From positions 5,001 through 69,000 of the forward strand of contig NC_135571.1 in NCBI RefSeq assembly GCF_964340395.1: 64,000 nucleotides of DNA. The letters run 5' to 3'. Below the pieces are notes generated by a model that saw only the letters and a list, made by a program, of their open reading frames with translations, made no database searches and had not been told where the DNA came from. This document shows positions 57,701 to 64,000 of the stretch, piece by piece. Made by a program: the position numbers and the translations under genes. Each line of letters starts with the position of its first letter. Within the stretch, counting starts at the first letter, position 1. The DNA is from Glandiceps talaboti (taxonomy: Eukaryota > Hemichordata > Enteropneusta > Spengelidae).

Positions 57701-60383
57701 CTGAAGTGGGGTTATAGAAGTGGTTCTGTACTGTAATGATATCTGAAGTGGGGTTATAGAAGTGGTTCTGTACTGTAATGATCTGAAGTGGGGTTATGGA
57801 AGTGGTTCTGTACTGTAATGATATCTGAAGTGGGGTTATAGAAGTGGTTCTGTACTGTAATGATATCTGAAGTGGGGTTATGGAAGTAGTTCTGTACTGC
57901 AATGATATCTGAAGTGGGGTTATAGAAGTGGTTCTGTACTGTAATGATATCTGATGTGGGGTTATAGAAGTGGTTCTGTACTGTAATGATCTGAAGTGGG
58001 GTTATAGAAGTGGTTCTGTACTGTAATGATATCTGAAGTGGGGTTATAGAAGTGGTTCTGTACTGTAATGATATCTGAAGTGGGGTTATACAAGTGGTTC
58101 TGTACTTTAATGATATCTGAAGTGGGGTTATAGAAGTGGTTCTGTACTGTAATGATATCTGAAGTGGGGTTATGGAAGTGGTTCTGTACTGTAATGATAT
58201 CTGAAGTGGGATTATAGAAGTGGTTCTGTACTGTAATGATATCTGAAGTGGGGTTATAGAAGTGGGTCTGTACTGTAATGATATCTGAAGGGGGGTTATA
58301 GAAGTGGTTCTGTACTGTAATGATATCTGAAGTGGGGTTATAGAAGTGGTTCTGTACTGTAATGATATCTGAAGTGGGGTTATGGAAGTGGTTCTGTACT
58401 GTAATGATATCTGAAGTGGGGTTATAGAAGTGGTTCTGTACTGTAATGATATCTGAAGTGGGGTTATAGAAGTGGTTCTGTACTGTAATGATATCTGAAG
58501 TGGCGTTATGGAAGTGGTTCTGTACTGCAATGATATCTGAAGTGGGGTTATAGAAGTAGTTCTGTACTGTAATGATATCTGAAGTGGGGTTATGGAAGTG
58601 GTTCTGTACTGTAATGATATCTGAAGTGGGGTTATAGAAGTGGTTCTGTACTGTAATGATATCTGAAGTGGGGTTATAGAAGTAGTTCTGTACTGCAATG
58701 ATATCTGAAGTGGGGTTATGGAAGTGGTTCTGTACTGTAATGATATCTGAAGTGGGGTTATAGAAGTGGTTCTGTACTGTAATGATATCTGAAGTGGGGT
58801 TATAGAAGTGGTTCTGTACTGTAATGATATCTGAAGTGGGGTTATAGACTGAAGTAGTTCTGTACTGCAATGATATCTGAAGTGGGGTTATGGAAGTGGT
58901 TCTGTACTGTAATGATATCTGAAGTGGGGTTATAGAAGTGGTTCTGTACTGCAATGATATCTGAAGTGGGGTTATGGAAGTGGTTCTGTACTGTAATGAT
59001 ATCTGAAGTGGGGTTATAGAAGTGGGTCTGTACTGTAATGATATCTGAAGTGGGGTTATAGAAGTGGTTCTGTACTGCAATGATATCTGAAGTGGGGTTA
59101 TGGAAGTGGTTCTGTACTGCAATGATATCTGAAGTGGGGTTATAGAAGTGGGTCTGTACTGTAATGATATCTGAAATGGGGTTATAGAAGTGGTTCTGTA
59201 CTGTAATGATATCTGAAGTGGGGTTATAGAAGTGGTTCTGTACTGTAATGATATCTGATGTGGGGTTATAGAAGTGGTTCTGTACTGTAATGATATCTGA
59301 AGTGGGGTTATGGAAGTGGTTCTGTACTGTAATGATATCTGAAGTGGGGTTATAGAAGTGGTTCTGTACTGTAATGATATCTGAAGTGGGGTTATAGAAG
59401 TAGTTCTGTACTGTAATGATATCTGAAGTGGGGTTATAGAAGTGGTTCTGTACTGTAATGATATCTGAAGTGGGGTTATGGAAGTGGTTCTGTACTGTAA
59501 TGATATCTGAAGTGGGGTTATGGAAGTGGTTCTGTACTGTAATGATATCTCAAGTGGGGTTATAGAAGTGGTTCTGTACTGTAATGATATCTGAAGTGGG
59601 GTTATAGAAGTGGTTCTGTACTGTAATGATATCCGAAGTGGGGTTATAGAAGTGGTTCTGTACTGTAATGATATCTGAAGTGGGGTTATAGAAGTGGTTC
59701 TGTACTGTAATGATATCTGAAGTGGGGTTATAGAAGTGGTTCTGTACTGTAATGATATCTGAAGTGGGGTTGTGGAATGGTTCTGTACTGTAATGATATC
59801 TGAAGTGGGGTTATAGAAGTGGTTCTGTACTGTAATGATATCTGAAGTGGGGTTATAGAAGTGGTTCTGTACTGTAATGATATCTGAAGTGGGGTTATAG
59901 AAGTGGTTCTGTACTGTAATGATATCTGAAGTGGGGTTATAGAAGTGGTTCTGTACTGTAATGATATCTGAAGTGGGGTTATGGAAGTGGGTCTGTACTG
60001 TAATGATATCTGAAGTGGGGTTATAGAAGTGGTTCTGTACTGTAATGATATCTGAAGTGGGGTTATAGAAGTGGTTCTGTACTGTAATGATATCTGAAGT
60101 GGGGTTATAGAAGTGGTTCTGTACTGTAATGATATCTGAAGTGGGGTTATAGAAGTGGTTCTGTTGTGTAATGATATCTTAAGTATGGTTTAAGAGTTCA
60201 GAAAGTGAAATTTTTTAAAATGTTTTTTTTCCACAGGATGGTTTCATGGAATTTTTTGATGAAGAAAAAGCAGCGCAGAGGGCACGAGAGACTGTGAATG
60301 ACATAGTGGAGACAGTATGCAAATATGCCTGGTTTGGTGCAGGGTTGGTGATGTTTCTATTCATAGCTTCAAGAGGTACCTAG
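45748..60383 (+). CDS. Multidomain Bcl-2 family apoptosis regulator, 4 coding exons, 199 aa
   Basis: Bcl-2 family proteins control mitochondrial outer-membrane permeability. Exons: 45748-45898, 55847-55984, 56300-56463 and 60237-60383 (stop TAG), all GT-AG. Domains: BH4-like QRYIEDYCVYRLRL (11-24); BH3-region EVSARIRRIGQELE (42-55); BH1 ITWGRIAALITFSG (98-111); BH2 WMNQHGRWDGFMEFF (144-158); C-terminal membrane anchor about 178-196 (AWFGAGLVMFLFIA). The final intron falls exactly after the BH2 Trp, a position conserved in the family. The start ATG is the first base after an acceptor (ttttctgtag), so an upstream non-coding exon is expected. Oddities: Gln52 replaces the usual BH3 Asp, and there is a GGADG insertion before BH1. 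BH2 reads like Mcl-1 or Bcl-2 (WDGF), while AYxKF..LF..GITWGR and GRL look BAK-like. Pro- or anti-apoptotic role is unresolved. Confidence 0.93.
45899..48290. other. Intron 1 of the Bcl-2 family gene, 5' part
   Basis: No exon, array or element recognised. A G12-type run follows an A-rich tract near 48003-48016. Confidence 0.5.
48295..49190. repeat. Old tandem duplication, ~410-480 bp units
   Basis: 48295-48710 and 48775-49190 align in the same order. Landmarks are 'aatttatatcatcca', 'ttcttcaaaaat.aagatgtg' and 'attgctatagcaact.ttcttgac'. Next come 'cttcaat..t..attgaatcatt' and 'gtgac.taaatct'. Divergence is substantial. No coding sense. Confidence 0.7.
49463..49854. mobile_element. Candidate non-autonomous element with GGTACCACC ends
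   Basis: Bounded by GGTACCACC at 49463-49471 and its inverted copy GGTGGTACC at 49846-49854, with G-rich sequence just inside both ends. The interior repeats 'ggtctaaaatgggg' about four times. There is no second copy in the window, so this remains a candidate. Confidence 0.4.
50290..51585. repeat. 39-bp minisatellite, ~33 copies, in intron 1
   Basis: The unit is 'ggactacactttttcaaagt' followed by 'cttcatgtacatgtgtctt'; several units lack 'ttc' (36 bp). Length changes in threes and the lack of stops leave at least four frames open over more than 400 codons, on both strands, so none is evidence of a protein. Flanking sequence shows it derives from the ~61-bp unit of the neighbouring array (shared '(a)tgtgtc(t/c)tgga(c/g)tac'). 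Confidence 0.97.
51601..52024. mobile_element. 424-bp insertion between related arrays, with AGGCTGAG flanks
   Basis: Non-repeat sequence sits between the 39-bp and 61-bp arrays and is flanked by the same 8 bases, AGGCTGAG (51593-51600 and 52025-52032); the next base, t, also matches. This fits a target-site duplication of 8-9 bp. No clear terminal inverted repeats and no coding capacity. Confidence 0.4.
52030..53060. repeat. 61-bp minisatellite, ~17 copies, in intron 1
   Basis: The unit contains 'ctatgtgtcctggagtacat', 'gtcctgctagtttggtagtc' and 'tagatacatttgtttagtag', then t. The first four units are the most diverged ('ggactactgctaatttggtag'). Confidence 0.95.
53061..54199. other. Unassigned intron 1 sequence
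   Basis: No exon or element recognised. A short direct repeat, 'gtgacctctcaagttattca', occurs twice near 54002-54046. Confidence 0.45.
54200..54570. repeat. Degenerate outlying copies of the 61-bp repeat lineage
   Basis: Scattered 'tgtgtcttggactact', 'tttggtggtctacatgtatg' and 'ttggtagtcatctatgtg' echo the arrays at 50.3-53.1 kb, so that lineage once spanned a wider region. Confidence 0.6.
54640..54942. mobile_element. Complete MITE, 303 bp, with TIRs and 7-bp target-site duplication
   Basis: Perfect 23-bp terminal inverted repeats (54640-54662 and 54920-54942) begin CACAGGGAACAGGAC. The element is flanked on both sides by GTCTTAA (54633-54639 and 54943-54949). The core is shared with 22045-22410. 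A 7-8 bp duplication with CA(C)AGGG-type ends hints at a hAT-like mobilising transposase, but this is inference. Inserted in the sense-neutral middle of intron 1. Confidence 0.85.
55181..55437. repeat. 86-bp tandem triplication
   Basis: Three near-identical copies starting 'cagtaaataaacaattatag' at 55181, 55267 and 55353. Confidence 0.95.
55694..55783. repeat. 35-bp near-perfect hairpin upstream of exon 2
   Basis: Arms 55694-55728 and 55749-55783 are complementary at 34 of 35 positions, with a 20-base loop. The left arm begins gccagtcacatacacataat. It lies 63 bases before the acceptor of the second coding exon (55846). It could be a MITE remnant or a structured, possibly processed, intronic RNA. 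Confidence 0.9.
56681..60185. repeat. 42-bp minisatellite, ~83 copies, filling intron 3
   Basis: The unit is 'tatctgaagtggggttatag' followed by 'aagtggttctgtactgtaat' and 'ga'. Variants include atagaag/atggaag, gtggttc/gtgggtc/gtagttc, and a few 40-bp units lacking 'at'. It occupies 3505 of the 3773 bp of intron 3, ending ~50 bases before the last coding exon. Long ORFs on both strands through it are artefacts. Confidence 0.98.
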
Positions 60384-60554
60384 ACCATAATATTATTCAA
60401 CATGTGCCAACCGGAATTAAGAGTACATCCAGTCAACATCATATCTTCTGTAGTCAGAATTCTTCTTGCGTTCAAAAGAGAAATGAAAACAAACTTTAAC
60501 CCTGGCTTTTCTTAGTTTTTGTTGTGTAAACTGAGGCTGCAGGCGGCTATATCA

Positions 60555-61080
60555 GTCAGTCACAGTGGAAACACATTATATGCTTGTCATTTTATTCAAA
60601 GTATCACAGTGAAAACATTATACACCTGTCATATTTTCGCAATGTGTGAAAACACAACATGTGCCATAAGTTTTGCAGTGTCAAAGTGAAAACACATAAT
60701 TCATGTCAAATTTTTTCAGTGTCACAGTGAAAACACACTTATTACATATGTTGTTCAGTATTTGTTCACAGTGTCACAGTGAAAGCACATACTGTTATAT
60801 TTTTCACAGTGTCACAGTGAAAACACATACTGTTATATTTTTCACAGTGTCACAGTGAAAACACATACTGTTATATTTTCACCGTGTCACAGTGAAAACA
60901 CATAGTTATATTTTTCAGTGTCACAGTGAAAACACATACTGTTATATTTTTCAGTGTCACAGTGAAAACACATACTGTTATATTTTTCACAGTGTCACAG
61001 TGAAAACACATATATCATCTTTTTTTGTAGTGTCACTTAGTAAAACCACATACATCTATCATATTTTGTCCACAGTGTTG
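60555..61080. repeat. ~38-bp degenerate minisatellite, ~11 copies
   Basis: The repeating core is 'agtgtcacagtgaaaacaca', with spacers such as 'tactgttatatttttcac'. The first copies are diverged, those at 60770-61010 regular. It lies just 3' of the Bcl-2 family stop codon and would be in its 3' UTR if transcription reaches it. Confidence 0.85.
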
Positions 61081-62109
61081 TCTATTTATGATGTCTTCTC
61101 ATCATTTTTCGGGGAAAATAATCATAATATTCTCTATAATGTCTTTTTACCAAAGATGAACAGTTTCCAAGTTTAAATCGAATTCTTAAGTACATTCTTA
61201 TGTGTACTGTGTCCTTGAGGAAAATAGATAAGAAAATATAATTGCCTAATGTCCGAAGAAAAGTTTCATATATTTATTTCTGTTATTATCAATTGTATAA
61301 AATATAGTTATTGGTTTTTATAGTATAATTAAAAATATACATATATTACCATTTATCTAAATATTAAAGAACTTTTATCTTAAGATAGATACGTTTTTAT
61401 TGAATATTTTCATCTTAGGAGTAAAACTGAGAGTGAGATTGTATCAGTTATATATTTATTTATAACAGGAGAACTCTGATGGAAGCACACTCTCAGATTA
61501 ACTCATTTACCATCATTCATAGAATCTAATAGATTAGTTTCTAGCCTTACCTACCCAAATACATGGAATGACCCATCAGAATGGGTCATACCAACTGTAC
61601 GATTGATTGTGGGGTAGAGGAGGTTACTAATTAATAATGACAATGACTGTGAGATATTTAAGTGAAGCTGCATCATTCATCAAAGTGAGAAAAAATTATT
61701 GTCAATCATCTCATCTGATAAATTTGACAGATACTAAATGTTTGTTACCACAAATCACCCAGTGTTCTAGTATAAAGGCTTATACATGATTCCTTCTTTT
61801 TCAATAATACACAAGACCTTTGTTATCCTTATTTACCTCTCAACATCTTACCTAATTTGAATTTCATATCAAATTCATATGCAAATGCTTGGTCAAGTTC
61901 TACCAGTTTTTCACATGGTGGAACATGTTCAACTTGTTAGTAATTTCACTGGTATAGCAATATTTCAAAATCAAAGAAACAAGGCCCATAAATACCAAGC
62001 TGTACCTCTTTAGCGTACACAAGTTCAAAAGAAAATTATGTGATGTTAATGATGGCTTCATTTAGACATTTTATGGTGAACTAGAAAAGTCAGCTTTCCT
62101 TGTCATACT
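61081..62109. other. Unassigned sequence 3' of the Bcl-2 family gene
   Basis: AT-rich, with no gene or repeat recognised. ATTAAA near 61373 is a weak polyadenylation candidate. Confidence 0.45.
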
Positions 62110-62440
62110 CATTGTACAGTGGCCTAGAAGTACATATAAACTAACATGTATTGTACAATGGCCTAGAAGTACATATAAACTAACATGCATTGTACAGTGG
62201 CCTAGAAGTACATATAAACTAACATGCATTGTACAGTGGCCTAGAAGTACATATAAACTAACATGCATTGTACAGTGGTCTAGAAGTACATATAAACTAA
62301 CATGCATTGTACAGTGGCCTAGAAGTACATATAAAGTAACATGCATTGTACAGTGGCCTAGAAGTACATATAAACTAACATGCATTGTACAGTGGTCTAG
62401 AAGTACATATAAACTAACATGCATTGTATGGGTTGCCTAG
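62110..62440. repeat. 39-bp minisatellite, ~8 copies
   Basis: The unit is 'acatgcattgtacagtggcc' followed by 'tagaagtacatataaacta'. The minus-strand ORF through it is a repeat artefact. Confidence 0.95.
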
Positions 62441-62594
62441 AAATACTCATCGCATATTTCTCATACCTGGTATGTGCAATAATAGAGTTAATGATTGACC
62501 GTTTTGGAAAACATTTCAAATATAGGAAGGATATGTTCAAAACTTAATGTGCAGAACTTATATCATATTTTAACTATCATGTCCTGAAAGGTGT

Positions 62595-62600
62595 AATAAA
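62595..62600 (+). terminator. Candidate AATAAA polyadenylation signal
   Basis: First canonical AATAAA I find downstream of the Bcl-2 family stop codon, 2.2 kb away. A 3' UTR of that length is possible, but the assignment is weak. Confidence 0.2.
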
Positions 62601-63399
62601 ACTTCTTGAAAAAGCCCACTGAGGTGCAAAGCTAGTAAAGATTCAAAACATTTTGTAGTCATTTCCTCTGTCAAGGCATTCATTCATTCCTTCTTTTTCT
62701 CGTAATTCGTTCTTTTGTCAATAAGTTTTGAAATTAATGTGAATCTTAAGCTGTTAATGTTGCTGGCTGTGTTCATGAAATATCTGCATATGAGAAATGA
62801 ATAACAAAGTTAGATTAACTATCTCAGTAAACCTGAACACATGTATGACAACCTGCAAGCTCACTTCAGATTAGAATTAATATTTAGATGTGAAAAAGAG
62901 GTTGTCCACAACAAAACAATTATTTTAGGTAATCTTTATGGCTACGTTGATATGATAACATTTATGTGATCACCCATGATTGAAACATAGCCATGTAAGC
63001 AAATGTTTATACTGAGGAAGTTTTTACCTTCAATGATCATAAAAAGATTTTGTCTACCTGTAAACAGCAGCATAGATTCATATTCAAGATAAAGGATTCC
63101 ACAGTATTTCATAACAAGGTCAACAGTCTAGATAAATATTAAAAATAATCTGATCGTAGCATGGTAACTTTAATCTCTATGTAATGAAATCTTAGCCACT
63201 GCAATAAGCAATGTTTTTATTAGAAATATAGAGAGTAATAATAACAGGCATGAAATCTTTGAAATGATAACAAATCTGTATGCCCACTATGCCAATCTGA
63301 TGTGACTGATGCGCAACAATTTTTTATGATGCGCCAAAATATGTATCCTTGGTTACCCAGACTCCTGGCTTCCACTGCCCCCAGAGGTCTGGAACTATA
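62601..63399. other. Unassigned sequence
   Basis: No gene, array or element recognised. Confidence 0.45.
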
Positions 63400-64000
63400 C
63401 AGTGTCAGTGATTGGAACTAGTAAGCTGCACAGAGTGGTTGACCCTCAACATGAACTCTGTAGTAAAATCACATGGAATCAGTTGGCTGAATGGAGCGGT
63501 TGATCCACAACATGACCTCTGTCGTAATATCACATGGAATCAGTTGGCTGAATGGAGCGGTTGATCCACAACATGAACTCTGTAGTAAAATCACATGGAA
63601 TCAGTTGGCTGAATGGAGTGGTTTATCCACAACATGACCTCTGTCGTAAAATCACATGGAATCAGTTGGCTGAATGGAGCAGTTGACCCTTAACATGACC
63701 TCTGTCATAAAATCACATGGAATCAGTTGGCTGCATGGAGCGGTTGACCCTTAACATGACCTCTGTCGTAAAATCACATGGAATCAGTTGGCTGAATGGA
63801 GCGGTTGACCCTTAACATGACCTATGTCGTAAAATCACATGGAATCAGTTGGCTGAATGGAGCGGTTGACCCTTAACATGACCTCTGTCGTAAAATCACA
63901 TGGAATCAGTTGGCTGCATGGAGCGGTTGACCCTTAACATGACCTCTGTCGTTGGCTGAATGGAGCGGTTGACCCTTAACATGACCTCTGTCATAAAATC
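63400..64000. repeat. 61-bp minisatellite, at least 9 copies, running off the window
   Basis: The unit contains 'gaatggagcggttgaccctt', 'aacatgacctctgtcgtaaa' and 'atcacatggaatcagttggc', then t. One copy near 63951 is shortened. The array continues past base 64000. It is unrelated to the other 61-bp repeat at 52-53 kb. Confidence 0.95.

Noticed and set aside
57252-59122. Minus-strand ORFs up to 386 codons with QYRTTSITPLQIS repeats
   Set aside because: They read through the 42-bp minisatellite, switch frame at the 40-bp units and overlap each other in different frames.

Overview
The window is animal nuclear DNA. It is AT-rich, has spliced genes with GT-AG introns, non-LTR retrotransposon remains and an extreme load of tandem repeats. 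Two protein-coding genes can be supported, both on the + strand and both split. The first is small nuclear ribonucleoprotein E (SNRPE; 5 exons, 23204-27998, 91 aa). The second is a multidomain Bcl-2 family apoptosis regulator (4 coding exons, 45748-60383, 199 aa). Minisatellites packed into introns, retroelement tails of the 'gcgctataTAAAT...TTA' kind and the protein sequences suggest a marine invertebrate. From memory, amphioxus is known for minisatellite-filled introns, but hemichordates, echinoderms or lophotrochozoans cannot be excluded from sequence alone.

Layout. 1-20818: a head-to-tail macrosatellite of 16 full units and one partial unit. The unit is ~1250 bp inside the array and ~1410 bp at both edges. 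Nearly every unit carries a perfect CTCF-core-like 14-mer, and all full units carry a triple DR1 array of AGGTCA half-sites. 20819-23203: MITE and foldback elements, a retrotransposon 3' end, then a CpG-richer SNRPE promoter. 23204-28259: SNRPE, whose third intron holds ~33 copies of a 45-bp hairpin-forming minisatellite. 28345-32900: further minisatellites (38, ~60 and 27 bp units), a second MITE copy, a retrotransposon 3' end and a possible tRNA-derived SINE. 32950-34150: a CpG-rich stretch with two exon-like segments, possibly the 5' end of the Bcl-2 family gene. 34430-45626: microsatellites and five minisatellites (44, 41, 74, 33 and 48 bp units), plus a broken reverse-transcriptase ORF on the minus strand. 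45748-60383: the Bcl-2 family gene, whose introns contain related 39-bp and 61-bp minisatellites, a MITE with a target-site duplication, a 35-bp near-perfect hairpin and a ~3.5-kb array of a 42-bp unit. 60555-64000: three more small arrays; the last one runs off the window.

By rough addition, about 37 kb of the 64 kb is tandem repeat, in some 17 separate arrays. Most long ORFs in the window are repeats that happen to lack stops, and I have not called them genes. The two genes have no evident functional link: one is a core spliceosome part, the other a mitochondrial apoptosis regulator.

The most interesting object is the 5' macrosatellite. It has one CTCF-like site per unit in one orientation (compare the human DXZ4 macrosatellite), nuclear-receptor half-sites, a three-unit higher-order register, and older edge units that keep a 160-bp segment lost from all inner units.
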